From: Alloyangia pacifica
Lineage (GTDB): Bacteria > Pseudomonadota > Alphaproteobacteria > Rhodobacterales > Rhodobacteraceae
Assembly: GCF_020524285.1 (NCBI RefSeq)
Contig: NZ_JAIVKX010000025.1
Span: 1-62,568 of the forward strand
Direction of reading: 5' to 3'
Length of the DNA stretch: 62,568 bases
Part shown: positions 54,100 through 62,514 of the stretch, piece after piece
Position numbering within the stretch: the stretch's first letter is position 1
Layout: each line of letters starts with the position of its first letter
The notes under the pieces: model-generated
What the model was told of the DNA's origin: nothing
The model's database searches: none
What the model saw: the letters and a program-made list of their open reading frames with translations, nothing else
Program-made: the position numbers and the translations under genes

Positions 54100-54840
54100 A
54101 TGACCATGTCCCCCGAAGAGAAACAGACCCGCGAAGAGCTGGCCGCCTGCTACCGGCTCGCCGCGCTGCATAAATTCACCGACCTCATCTACACCCACAT
54201 CACCGCACGGGTGCCGGGCGAGGACGGGCATTTCCTGATCAACCCCTACGGCTGGCGCTGGGAAGAGATCACCGCCTCGTCGCTGGTCAAGATCGACGTC
54301 GATGGCAACAAGGTGGACGGCAGCCCGCAGCGGGTGAACCCGGCAGGTTTCACCATCCACTCGGCGGTGCACATGAACCGCCACGATGCGGCCTGGATCA
54401 TGCACACCCACACGCGCGCGGGCGTGGCGGTCTCCTGCATGGAGGAGGGGCTTCTGCCGCTCAACCAGATCTCGCTGCAGTTCGCGGGTCGCATCGGCTA
54501 CCACGATTTCGAGGGCATCGCGCTGGACCTCGAGGAGCGGGAGCGTATCGTCGAGGATCTGGGCGATCACCCGGTGCTGATGCTGCGCAACCACGGGCTC
54601 ATCGCCACCGGCCGCAGCGCCGCCGAGATGTTCAACAACATGTTCTACCTCGAGCGCGCCTGCGAGATTCAGATCGCCGCCACCTCCAGCGGCCAACCGC
54701 TGCGCCTGGTGAGCGAGGAGATCGCCGCCCGCGTGCAAAAACAATACGTGCAGATGAACGAGGAAGACGGCGACCTCGAGCTGGAATGGCAGGCGCACCT
54801 GCGCTCGATCGAGGGTGTCGGCGCGGATTTCCGGGCCTGA
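54100..54840 (+). CDS. Class II aldolase/adducin-family protein (second copy)
   Basis: 246 residues. Metal-site histidines are in IMHTHTRAGVAVSC (His102, His104) and MLRNHGLIATG. FTDLIYTHITARVPG is the family N-terminal segment. GGAGACACCG precedes the ATG. It is only distantly similar by eye to the copy at 41844. It follows the carnitine dehydrogenase gene by 16 bp. Its role is not recognisable; a retro-aldol or decarboxylation step on a carnitine-derived intermediate is speculative. Confidence 0.85.
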   Translation: MTMSPEEKQTREELAACYRLAALHKFTDLIYTHITARVPGEDGHFLINPYGWRWEEITASSLVKIDVDGNKVDGSPQRVNPAGFTIHSAVHMNRHDAAWIMHTHTRAGVAVSCMEEGLLPLNQISLQFAGRIGYHDFEGIALDLEERERIVEDLGDHPVLMLRNHGLIATGRSAAEMFNNMFYLERACEIQIAATSSGQPLRLVSEEIAARVQKQYVQMNEEDGDLELEWQAHLRSIEGVGADFRA

Positions 54841-54873
54841 GCCTGCGGCGGGCCCAGCCGGGCCTGCAAGAAC

Positions 54874-54903
54874 GCCCACCCGGGAATACATTCCCGGGCG
54901 GGC
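54874..54903. terminator. Stem-loop after second aldolase
   Basis: GCCCACCCGGGAA and TTCCCGGGCGGGC form a 13-bp stem with one mismatch and a TACA loop. It is 34 bp after the aldolase stop and probably ends the main carnitine operon message, although no T-tract follows. Confidence 0.6.
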
Positions 54904-54970
54904 GCACTAGATCCGCCGGTAAGGCGGGCGTCGGCCCGTCCGAGGGCCAAGACAGAAGGAAGGCAATCTC

Positions 54971-55978
54971 TTGAAACAGGTGACGATCAAAGCGCCGGGC
55001 GGTCTCGACAATCTCGTTGTCAGCGATGTCGCGGAGCCCGCGGCTCCCGGCGCGGGCGAGATCACCGTGCGCCTGCACGCGAGCTCGCTCAACTACCACG
55101 ACTACCGGGTCTGCGCCATCGAGGGCGCGCTGCCGGACGGGCGGATCCCGATGGCCGACGGGGCGGGCGTGGTCGAGGCGGTCGGCGCAGGTGTCGAGGA
55201 GTTCGCGGCCGGCGATGCCGTGGTCTCGGGCTTCTTCCCCGACTGGCTGGATGGCGATGACCGGCCCAGCGATTTTTCGACCACGCCGGGCGACGGGCGC
55301 GACGGCTATGCGCGCGAGCGGGTGACGCTGCCCGCCACCTGGGTCACCCATGCGCCCGAGGGCTGGAGCCACGAGGAAGCGTCGACCATCACCACCGCCG
55401 GGCTGACCGCCTGGCGCGCGCTGGTGGTCGACGCCGGGATCAAGGCGGGCGACACCGTCGCGGTTCTGGGCACCGGCGGCGTGTCGATCTACGCGCTGCA
55501 GCTCGCCAAGGCGATGGGTGCCACGGTGATCGCGACCTCGTCCTCGGACGCGAAGCTCGAGCGCCTGCGCGACCTCGGGGCGGATCATGTCATCAACTAC
55601 CGCAGCACGCCCGAGTGGGGCGAGGAGATGCGCCGCCTCACCGATGGGCGCGGCGTCGACATCGTGGTCGAGGTCGGCGGTCCGGCCACGCTGGCGCAAT
55701 CCATCGTCGCGGGGCGCCCCGGCGCGCATATCGCGCTGATCGGCGTGCTCACCGGCCGCTCCGGCGAAATCCCCACGGCGCTGCTGATGGCGCGCCAGCA
55801 GCGCCTGCAGGGGCTGATCGTCGGCTCGCGCCGGCAACAGATGGACTTCGTCCGGGCGCTCGAGACGCTGAAGCTGCGCCCGGTGATCGACCGCAGCTTC
55901 GCGCTGGCCGATCTCGCCGAGGCCTTCCGCTACCAGGAAAGCGGCGCGCATTTCGGCAAGATCTGCGTGACCATGTGA
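54971..55978 (+). CDS. Zn-independent quinone-oxidoreductase/alcohol-dehydrogenase-like MDR enzyme
   Basis: 335 residues from a TTG start preceded by AAGGAAGG; a GTG three codons later is an alternative. ADGAGVVEAVGAGV and the cofactor motif AVLGTGGVSIYALQLAKAMG mark the medium-chain dehydrogenase family. The structural-zinc cysteine cluster is not apparent, so it is of the QOR subgroup. It would transfer hydride between NAD(P)H and a quinone, enone or alcohol. It follows the putative terminator, so it may be expressed separately. Confidence 0.86.
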   Translation: MKQVTIKAPGGLDNLVVSDVAEPAAPGAGEITVRLHASSLNYHDYRVCAIEGALPDGRIPMADGAGVVEAVGAGVEEFAAGDAVVSGFFPDWLDGDDRPSDFSTTPGDGRDGYARERVTLPATWVTHAPEGWSHEEASTITTAGLTAWRALVVDAGIKAGDTVAVLGTGGVSIYALQLAKAMGATVIATSSSDAKLERLRDLGADHVINYRSTPEWGEEMRRLTDGRGVDIVVEVGGPATLAQSIVAGRPGAHIALIGVLTGRSGEIPTALLMARQQRLQGLIVGSRRQQMDFVRALETLKLRPVIDRSFALADLAEAFRYQESGAHFGKICVTM

Positions 55979-55985
55979 GCCTGCG

Positions 55986-56009
55986 GTGGTCCTCTGCCCG
56001 GGGGGCCAC
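55986..56009. terminator. Weak stem-loop after oxidoreductase gene
   Basis: GTGGTCC pairs with GGGCCAC (one wobble pair) within 10 bp of the oxidoreductase stop. It has no T-tract and is only a tentative transcription end. Confidence 0.35.
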
Positions 56010-56123
56010 CACGCGGTGGAGCTCCGGAAAGTTTTCACTGCGCCTCCCGTCGGTCACTGCGGCGTGGCACCTGTTATACATACGTGCAATAAGCCCGATG
56101 TCGTATGAAAGGGAGAAAAGCCC

Positions 56124-57080
56124 ATGTCCGCGCAACCACCCATCCTTGGCGTCTATCTCAGCGCAACGGCGGATCTCGATGCCCTCTACGGAGAGGCCCT
56201 GCGCGCCTGCGCAACGGATGTCGTCCTGCGCCACCCTGCCGAAATCGACCGTCCCGAGGACGTTCGCTTCGCGATCTGCTGGGAGCCGGGGGAGCGGGCC
56301 TTTGAGCCCTATCCGGACCTCGGGCTGGCCATGTCGGTCGCCGCGGGCGTCGACGCCTTGCTGGCGCATCCCGGCTTGCCCGGAGATGCCGCCATCGCGC
56401 GGGTGCGCGATCCGCATCAGGCCGAGTTGATGGCCGGTTACGCAGTGCATGAGGTGCTGCATTGCGAACGCGGCTTTCCAGAAATGGCGGCTAATGCCGC
56501 GCAGGCGCGGTGGGCGCCGCTTCGGATGCGGGCACCGGCTTCGGTCCAAATCGCGGTACTGGGGTACGGGACTATGGGACGGGCCGTCGTGACGGGGCTG
56601 CGTGCGGTGGGTTTCTCGGTTCGGGTGGCCTGCCGCAGCGAACCGGCGGAGCAGCTTCCGGGCGTCACCTATATCTCCGGCCCGGATGCCGTGGCGCGTG
56701 CGGCCGAAGGCGCGCAGTACCTCGTCAACGTGCTGCCGCTAACCACCGAGACCGAGAACGTGCTGGACGCGGAGCTTTTCGCGCGGCTCGCACCGGGGGC
56801 ATCCTTGGTGCAGATCGGTCGTGGAGAGCATCTGGTCGAGGCGGATATGCTGGCGGCGCTGGACAGCGGGCAGCTCAAGGCGGCGACGCTCGATGTCTTC
56901 CGGGAGGAGCCGCTGCCGGACACGCACCGCTTATGGCGCGACGCCCGGCTGCGTCTGACCCCGCATGTGGCCAGCGACTCGCTGCCCGAGGTGGTGGCTG
57001 AGCAGGTGGTGGAGACTGCGCGGGCGCTGCGCGACGGTCAGCCCATGACCTATGCCGTTGACCGGGCGCGCGGCTACTGA
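56124..57080 (+). CDS. Glyoxylate/hydroxypyruvate reductase A-like 2-hydroxyacid dehydrogenase
   Basis: 318 residues. The Rossmann motif is VLGYGTMGRAVVTGL; catalytic residues are Arg in VQIGRGEHLVE, Glu in DVFREEPLPDTHRLW and His in TPHVASDS. PLTTETENVLDAELFARL resembles GhrA-type reductases. It would reduce glyoxylate, hydroxypyruvate or another 2-oxo acid. It stands alone between a rightward enzyme operon and the leftward ABC operon. AAGGGAGAAAAG precedes the ATG. Unlike the hydroxyacid dehydrogenase at 6317, its catalytic Glu is kept. Confidence 0.88.
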   Translation: MSAQPPILGVYLSATADLDALYGEALRACATDVVLRHPAEIDRPEDVRFAICWEPGERAFEPYPDLGLAMSVAAGVDALLAHPGLPGDAAIARVRDPHQAELMAGYAVHEVLHCERGFPEMAANAAQARWAPLRMRAPASVQIAVLGYGTMGRAVVTGLRAVGFSVRVACRSEPAEQLPGVTYISGPDAVARAAEGAQYLVNVLPLTTETENVLDAELFARLAPGASLVQIGRGEHLVEADMLAALDSGQLKAATLDVFREEPLPDTHRLWRDARLRLTPHVASDSLPEVVAEQVVETARALRDGQPMTYAVDRARGY

Positions 57081-57111
57081 CCGGGCCGGACGGGGTCGAG
57101 GCGGAGCGGGC

Positions 57112-57942
57112 TCAGCGTCCGCTCGGCACCCGCCCTTCGAGCCAGCGCAGCGCCAGCGTAAGGGTGCCGCTCAGGCACAGGTAGATGGCGATTAGCAGCA
57201 GCAGAGGCTCGTAGGTCAGATAGGTGGCCTGCCGCACGCGTGTGATTACCGCGTAGAGGTCGGTGACAGTGATCGTCGCCACCAGCGGCGTCGCCTTCAA
57301 CTGCAAGATGATCTCGCCGGCCAGCGTCGGCAGCGCGCGGTGCACGGCCCGCGGAAACCAGACCCGACGGAACACCATCAGCCGCGGCATGCCAAAGGCG
57401 CGGGCCGCCTCCAACTCGCCACGCGGCACCCCGGCAAAGGCTCCGCGTATCACCTCGCCCTGATAGGCGGCGAAGGAGAGGGTCAGCGTCAGGAAGCCGT
57501 AGGGCCAGGCCTGCCGCAGATAGGGCCAGAGCCAGGAGCCGCGGATTTCCGGGAATTGCGCAAAGAGCGCGCCCAGCCCGTAGTAGATCAGCCAGAGCTG
57601 CAGCAGCAACGGCGTGCCGCGGATCACCGTGCAGAAGCCGTTGGCCAACCAGCGCAGCGGCGCCGGGCCGGTGACCTGCACCGCGCCGAGCGGCAGCGCC
57701 AGCGCAAAGCCCGCGGCGACGCTGGAGGCGAGCAGCGCCAGCGTCACCAGCAGCCCGTGGCCGATCTTCGGCAGGTAGCCGGGCAGCCAGCTCCAGTCCA
57801 TCTTGGTGATGATCGCAGCCAGCGCGGCGAGCGCGAGCCCGGCCATGACCAGGCGGTGCGGCATCAGCAGCGGTGCGAGGCGTGAGCGCAGGGGCAGGGC
57901 GGGGGTAGGGCGGATCGGGGTGACGATGTCGATATCGGGCAT
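57112..57942 (-). CDS. Histidine/opine-type ABC transporter permease (HisM-like)
   Basis: 276 residues. A roughly 50-residue N-terminal extension precedes the HisMQ core (LPKIGHGLLVTLALLASSVAAG). The EAA loop reads EAARAFGMPRLMVFRRVWFP. About five to six helices. The ATG at 57942 with a GAGGTG site is preferred to the GTG nine bases upstream. It is the last gene of the leftward operon. Confidence 0.9.
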   Translation of the reverse strand: MPDIDIVTPIRPTPALPLRSRLAPLLMPHRLVMAGLALAALAAIITKMDWSWLPGYLPKIGHGLLVTLALLASSVAAGFALALPLGAVQVTGPAPLRWLANGFCTVIRGTPLLLQLWLIYYGLGALFAQFPEIRGSWLWPYLRQAWPYGFLTLTLSFAAYQGEVIRGAFAGVPRGELEAARAFGMPRLMVFRRVWFPRAVHRALPTLAGEIILQLKATPLVATITVTDLYAVITRVRQATYLTYEPLLLLIAIYLCLSGTLTLALRWLEGRVPSGR

Positions 57943-57952
57943 GTCGCGCACC

Positions 57953-58672
57953 TCAGGCGGCGGCCGGCAGGCCGCGGCGCGCGCGCCGCTCGAGCCAACG
58001 CAGGCCGAGGTTCGAAATGAGGGTGAGCGCGAGGTAGAGCAGCCCGGCGGCGATGAAGAACAGGAAGTATTCGCGGGTCGCGGCAGCCGCCTGCTTGGTC
58101 ACCAGCGTCAGCTCGGAAAAGCCGATGACGGCGAGCAGCGCGGTGTCCTTGGTGGCGATCATCCAAAGGTTGGCCATGCCGGGCAGAGCGTGCGGGGTCA
58201 TTGCCGGGAGGGTCACCCGGCGCAGCACCTTGAGCGGCGACATGCCGAAAGCCTGCGCCGCCTCGATCTGTCCGGGCGGCACGGCGCGGATCGCGCCGCG
58301 GATCACCTCGGTCGCGTAGCCGCCCTGCACCAGTCCGATGACGAGGATGCCGGCGCTGAGACCGTCGATGTCGATGCCCTCGCGTCCCATGGCGCCCATC
58401 AGCTTGTTCAGCAGGTCGGTGCCCACGTAGTAGAACAGCAGCATCAGCACGAGCTCGGGCACGGCGCGGATGAGCAGCGTGTAGATCTCGGCGAAGTCGC
58501 GCAGCACGCGCCCGCCGTAGAGCTTGGCGCTGGCGCCGAGCAGGCCGATGACGAGTCCGAGCAGATAGCCGCCTGCCGCCAGTTCGACCGAGCGCAGGAA
58601 CCCGGCGAGAAGCGCGCCGCCCCATCCCGGTGAGGAAAGCGCGAGCAGGCTGAAATCTATTGCGTCGAACAT
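57953..58672 (-). CDS. Histidine/opine-type ABC transporter permease (HisQ-like)
   Basis: 239 residues. WGGALLAGFLRSVELAAGGYLLG opens the membrane core, RAVPELVLMLLFYYVGTDLL is typical of HisQ/OccQ, and the EAA loop reads EAAQAFGMSPLKVLRRVTLPA. It precedes the HisM-like gene by about 10 bp and follows the binding-protein gene across a hairpin-bearing gap. Confidence 0.92.
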   Translation of the reverse strand: MFDAIDFSLLALSSPGWGGALLAGFLRSVELAAGGYLLGLVIGLLGASAKLYGGRVLRDFAEIYTLLIRAVPELVLMLLFYYVGTDLLNKLMGAMGREGIDIDGLSAGILVIGLVQGGYATEVIRGAIRAVPPGQIEAAQAFGMSPLKVLRRVTLPAMTPHALPGMANLWMIATKDTALLAVIGFSELTLVTKQAAAATREYFLFFIAAGLLYLALTLISNLGLRWLERRARRGLPAAA

Positions 58673-58704
58673 CGTGCGGCCGTGTCCCGTGTCGTTGAAG
58701 TGTG

Positions 58705-58734
58705 CCGGGCCGCGACGCTGGTGTCGCGGCCCGG
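58705..58734. promoter_or_regulatory. Stem-loop between binding-protein and permease genes (histidine/opine-type system)
   Basis: CCGGGCCGCGAC and GTCGCGGCCCGG pair perfectly over 12 bases with a six-base loop, only 10 bp after the binding-protein stop on the minus strand. Confidence 0.65.
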
Positions 58735-58743
58735 GAAGTCGGC

Positions 58744-59520
58744 TCAGCTGCCGTAAATGTCGAGACCCTCGAAGTAGGGCTCGGACAGCGCGTCATAGGT
58801 GCCGTTCTCGCGGATCGCCGCGATGCCGGAGTTCACCCGATCAAGCAGCTCGGTGTCTTCCTTGCGCAGGCCCACGCCGACGCCGTGGCCGAGGATCGAT
58901 GGGTCGCTCTCGACCGCCCCACGGTACTCGCAGCAGGCGGCGCCGGCGGCGCTCTCGAGGAAGGGCATCAGCGCCAGCATGTCACCGACAACCGCGTCGA
59001 TGCGGCCCGCCGCGAGGTCCTGCAGTTCCTCGTCCACCGTCGGGTAGCTGCGGATATCCGCGGCGCTCTCGGCGAAATGCGCGCGGGCATAGGTCTCGTG
59101 GATGGTGCCCACCGAGACGCCGAGATAGGCGCCATCGACGCCCTCAGGGGTGGGCTGGACCTTGCTGTCCTTCAGGGCGATCACGCCGGTCGGCGTGTCG
59201 TAGTACTTGTCGGAGAAGGCGATCTGCTTGGCGCGCTCCTCGGTGATGCTCATCGAGGCGACGATCATGTCGATCTTGCCGGTGTTGAGCGCGGGGATGA
59301 TGCCGTCCCAGGCCACCGGGGTGATCACGCAGTCGGCTTCGATCTCGGCGCAGAGCGCATCGGCGAAGTCGATCTCCCAGCCGCTCCAGTTGCCGCTCGA
59401 GTCGGGGCTGTAGAAGGGCGGATAGGGCTCGGCGGCGATGCCGACCTTGTAGGGCTCCGCGAGGGCCGGGGCGGCGAGCGCGGCTGTGGCTGTCGCGGCG
59501 AGCGCGAGTGTCTTGAACAT
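58744..59520 (-). CDS. Histidine/lysine/opine-type ABC transporter substrate-binding protein
   Basis: 258 residues from the ATG at 59520, which follows GAGGAGACACC; an upstream in-frame ATG at 59544 lacks such a site. Signal peptide cleaved after about Ala21 (APALAEP). YPPFYSPDSSGNWSGWEIDFADALCAEI, ALNTGKIDMIVASMSITEER and AGRIDAVVGD are family 3 landmarks. Cysteines in ADCVITP and the ACCEYRG pair may form a disulfide. Ligand likely a basic amino acid or opine; not determinable. Confidence 0.92.
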   Translation of the reverse strand: MFKTLALAATATAALAAPALAEPYKVGIAAEPYPPFYSPDSSGNWSGWEIDFADALCAEIEADCVITPVAWDGIIPALNTGKIDMIVASMSITEERAKQIAFSDKYYDTPTGVIALKDSKVQPTPEGVDGAYLGVSVGTIHETYARAHFAESAADIRSYPTVDEELQDLAAGRIDAVVGDMLALMPFLESAAGAACCEYRGAVESDPSILGHGVGVGLRKEDTELLDRVNSGIAAIRENGTYDALSEPYFEGLDIYGS

Positions 59521-59556
59521 GGTGTCTCCTCTGTTGGTTTTCATGGGGCGGGGCGG

Positions 59557-60327
59557 TCAGGCGATCGAGCGGATGAACTGCTGCAGGTGCGGCGAATGCG
59601 GATCGCCGAAGAGCTGCTCGGGCGGACCCTGTTCCTCGATGCGGCCGTCCTTCAGGTAGACGACGTGGCTTGCGACATCGCGGGCGAAGCCCATCTCGTG
59701 CGTGACGAGGATCATCGTGCGCTTCTCGGCAGCGAGGTCCCGGATCACGTTGAGCACTTCGCCGACCAGCTCGGGATCGAGCGCCGAGGTCGGCTCGTCG
59801 AAGAGCATCGCCAGCGGCTCGACCGCCAGCACCCGTGCGATGGCGCAGCGCTGCTGCTGACCGCCGGACATATGGGCGGGGTAGGCGTCTTCCTTCTCTG
59901 CGAGGCCGACGCGGTCGAGCACCTGCCGGGCGCGGGCCACCGCCTCGTCGCGGGGCATGCCCAGCACCTGCACCGGCACCTCGATCACGTTGCCGAGCAC
60001 GGTGCGGTGCGGCCACAGGTTGAAGTTCTGGAACACCATGCCGAGCTGCGCCCGGATGCGCTGCAGCTGCTTGCGGTCCGCCGGCTCCAACCCGCCACGG
60101 GTGCGACGCATGGCATAGGCCTCTCCGTGGATCGCGATTTCGCCGGCGCTTGGGGTCTCGAGCATGTTGATACAGCGCAGCATGGTGGACTTGCCCGATC
60201 CGGAGCCACCGATCACCGCCACCACGTCGCCGGGGCGGGCGGTAAGCGAGATGCCCTTGAGCACCTCGAGGCGTCCGAAGTGCTTGTGCAGGTCGCGGAT
60301 CTCTACCGCCGGCGTGGCGTCGTTCAT
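59557..60327 (-). CDS. Histidine/opine-type ABC transporter ATPase (HisP-like)
   Basis: 256 residues. Walker A GGSGSGKST at about 40-48, FQNFNLWPHRTV Q-loop, MSGGQQQR signature, Walker [19 protein letters not shown], switch His in [17 protein letters not shown]. It is first in the leftward operon, ahead of the binding-protein gene. The TetR-type gene is divergent across a 155-bp gap holding a TTGT-N11-ACAA element. Confidence 0.93.
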   Translation of the reverse strand: MNDATPAVEIRDLHKHFGRLEVLKGISLTARPGDVVAVIGGSGSGKSTMLRCINMLETPSAGEIAIHGEAYAMRRTRGGLEPADRKQLQRIRAQLGMVFQNFNLWPHRTVLGNVIEVPVQVLGMPRDEAVARARQVLDRVGLAEKEDAYPAHMSGGQQQRCAIARVLAVEPLAMLFDEPTSALDPELVGEVLNVIRDLAAEKRTMILVTHEMGFARDVASHVVYLKDGRIEEQGPPEQLFGDPHSPHLQQFIRSIA

Positions 60328-60390
60328 GCTTGTCCCTCTGCCGAATCCGGGCGCTCCCGGACGGCTGCATCCCTTGCAATTTCTTCGCTG

Positions 60391-60409
60391 TTGTACGAAT
60401 GTAAAACAA
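60391..60409. promoter_or_regulatory. Possible TetR operator in divergent promoter
   Basis: TTGTACGAATGTAAAACAA has TTGT and ACAA ends and sits in an AT-rich patch between the ABC operon and the TetR gene. The internal symmetry is weak. Confidence 0.3.
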
Positions 60410-60482
60410 ATCTCGACGAGGAAGTCAAAGTGACCATACGGAACGCGCGCGACATGATGCTTTCGACGGCGGGAGGCCGGGC

Positions 60483-61145
60483 ATGACCCGGCGTGCCTAC
60501 AGCCGCCTGTCGCAGGACCGTCGCCGCACCGACCTGCTGGAGGCGACGCTCGCTTGTGTCGCCGATCTCGGCCTCGACCGGGCCGGGGCGCGGCAGATCG
60601 CCGAGCGGGCCGGGGTTTCGGCGGGTCTTATCCGGCACTACTTCCCTTCAAAGGACGAGATGGTGCGCGCCGCCTACGCCTATCTGATGGGCCAGATGAC
60701 CGCGGCGGCCGAGGATTCTGTGGCAGGAGGCGAGCTGTCGCCCGAGGCGGCGCTGGCAGAAGTCATCGCGGCCAACTTCGCGGCGCCGAGCCTGTCGGGG
60801 GTGAAAGTGTCGCTCTGGGCCACTTTCGTGGGGCGCGTGCGCGTCGATCCGGCCTATGCCGACATCCACCGCGAGGGCTACCGCGAGTTCCTCGACCTGC
60901 TCGAGGCGCGCATCCACCCGGTGTTGGTGGCGCAGGGCTGCCCGGCGGACCCGGCCCGTTGCAAGCATCTTGCCATCGCGCTCAACGGGCTGATCGACGG
61001 CCTGTGGATCGAGGGCTCCCTCGACCACGGGCTCTACGACGAGCGGCGGCTCCCGGGCATCGCGCTCGCCGCCGCCGAGGGCATCCTGCGCCTGCCCGAC
61101 ACAACGCTGACGCGCCACCTGGCGCGCGAAGACGAAAGGAGCTGA
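60483..61145 (+). CDS. TetR-family regulator (BetI-like)
   Basis: 220 residues. HTH includes ARQIAERAGVSAGLIRHYFPSK near residues 37-58, the canonical TetR recognition segment. ALNGLIDGLWIEGSL near the C-terminus resembles the BetI effector domain. It starts a rightward pair with the aminotransferase (1 bp gap) and is divergent from the histidine/opine-type ABC operon, so it probably controls both. Confidence 0.9.
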   Translation: MTRRAYSRLSQDRRRTDLLEATLACVADLGLDRAGARQIAERAGVSAGLIRHYFPSKDEMVRAAYAYLMGQMTAAAEDSVAGGELSPEAALAEVIAANFAAPSLSGVKVSLWATFVGRVRVDPAYADIHREGYREFLDLLEARIHPVLVAQGCPADPARCKHLAIALNGLIDGLWIEGSLDHGLYDERRLPGIALAAAEGILRLPDTTLTRHLAREDERS

Positions 61146-61146
61146 C

Positions 61147-62349
61147 ATGCGGTATGCCGCGATCACCGAACGCCTGCGCACCCTCGGCGGAGACAAGTGG
61201 GCCGTGCACAACGCCGCGCGCGCGCGGCGCGATGCGGGCGAGGACATCCTCGAGCTGACCATCGGCGAGCCGGACATCGCACCGGACCCCGCATTGATCG
61301 AGCACTGCGTGACGTCGTTGCGCGCGGGGCGCACGCAATACTCCAACGGGCGCGGCGAGCCCGGGCTGGTCGAGGCGCTGGTAGAGGCCTACCGTCCGCG
61401 CCATCCGAAGGTCGGGCCCGAGAACGTGTTGTGCTTTCCCGGCACTCAGACCGCGCTCTTCGCGGTCATGCTGGGGCTGGTGGGGCCGGGCGAGGGGGTG
61501 CTGATCGGCGATCCCTATTATGCCACCTACGAGGGTGTGGTGTCCGCCGCCGGAGGCCATGTGCAGCCGGTGCCGCTGCGTATGGACCGGGATTTCGTGT
61601 TGCAGCCCGCCGACCTGCGCGCCGCCATCACGCCCGAAAGCAGGGTGCTGCTCCTCAACACGCCGCACAATCCGACCGGCGCTGTGATCGACCGCGCGAC
61701 GCTCGAAGAGCTGGGAGCGATCTGCGCCGAGCACGATCTCTGGATCGTCTGCGACGAGGTCTACGCCGAGTTGATCTTCGAGGGCAGCTTCATCTCGCCG
61801 CTGGAGATCGCCGCGCTGCGCGAGCGCGTCGTGGTGGTTTCGTCGATCTCCAAGAGCCACGCCGCCACCGGCTTCCGCAGCGGCTGGGCCATCGGCCCGG
61901 CGGAATTCTGCGCCGCACTGCTGCCGGTCTCCGAGACGATGCTCTTCGGCAACCAGCCGTTCATCGCCGACATGACGGAGGCGGCGCTGCGCGGCACCTT
62001 CGACACCTCGGCGCGGATGCGCGAGGCCTTCGGGCGGCGCGCGCGGATGCTCTGCGAGCGGCTGAACGCGGTGCCAGGTCTTTCGGCTCAGACGCCGCGC
62101 GGCGGCATGTTCCTGATGCTCGACGTCTCGGGCACCGGGCTCGACGGCGAAGCCTTCGCCTGGCGGCTGCTCGAGGCGCGGGGCGTGGCGGTGATGCCTG
62201 GCAGCGCCTTTGGTGGCAACGGCGACGGCCTGGTGCGGGTCGCGCTGACGGTCCCTGATGCCAAGCTAGAAGAGGCCGCGCGGCGCATTCAGACGCTCTG
62301 TGCTGCGCTGTCTGGGCGCGACGTCGCCGGAGCAGCGGTGGCGGGATAG
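61147..62349 (+). CDS. Class I/II pyridoxal-phosphate aminotransferase
   Basis: 400 residues. LTIGEPDIAPDP near 39-50, LLLNTPHNPTGAV near 174-186, CDEVYAELIFEG and the PLP lysine in SSISKSHAATGFRSGW are standard. SRLVRVALT-type C-terminus GLVRVALTVPD supplies the substrate carboxylate arginine region. It would deaminate the amino acid brought in by the adjacent ABC system. The stop codon lies inside a terminator hairpin. Confidence 0.9.
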   Translation: MRYAAITERLRTLGGDKWAVHNAARARRDAGEDILELTIGEPDIAPDPALIEHCVTSLRAGRTQYSNGRGEPGLVEALVEAYRPRHPKVGPENVLCFPGTQTALFAVMLGLVGPGEGVLIGDPYYATYEGVVSAAGGHVQPVPLRMDRDFVLQPADLRAAITPESRVLLLNTPHNPTGAVIDRATLEELGAICAEHDLWIVCDEVYAELIFEGSFISPLEIAALRERVVVVSSISKSHAATGFRSGWAIGPAEFCAALLPVSETMLFGNQPFIADMTEAALRGTFDTSARMREAFGRRARMLCERLNAVPGLSAQTPRGGMFLMLDVSGTGLDGEAFAWRLLEARGVAVMPGSAFGGNGDGLVRVALTVPDAKLEEAARRIQTLCAALSGRDVAGAAVAG

Positions 62350-62368
62350 GAACCCCGCCATCTTTCTA
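62340..62368 (+). terminator. Rho-independent terminator after aminotransferase
   Basis: GGCGGG (62340-62345) pairs with CCCGCC (62354-62359), followed by ATCTTTCTA. It overlaps the aminotransferase stop codon. Confidence 0.6.
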
Positions 62369-62514
62369 TAACTGCACATTGGTGAGATTGGGCAAAATTA
62401 GAGCGAATAAGATTACATAATTATCCTTACACGCGCATTTTGGCTATAGGGGGCACATTCTAAACTCCGTTGCGACAATTCCCCTATCTTGCTGGAAAGT
62501 AAGGAGAACGGATG
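62369..62514. other. AT-rich intergenic stretch and probable IS30-type left end
   Basis: The base composition falls sharply here (runs such as ATTACATAATTATCC). The last 60 bp before the small frame at 62515 probably belong to an insertion sequence end; the terminal inverted repeat cannot be confirmed because the other end is outside the window. No other gene is seen. Confidence 0.5.

Noticed and set aside
54887-54970. Riboswitch before the oxidoreductase gene
   Set aside because: Only a simple terminator-type hairpin is visible; no conserved aptamer layout was recognised.
56072-56090. Sigma-54-like promoter (TGGCAC) before the GhrA-like gene
   Set aside because: The second element (TTGC with GC at -12) is missing at the required spacing.
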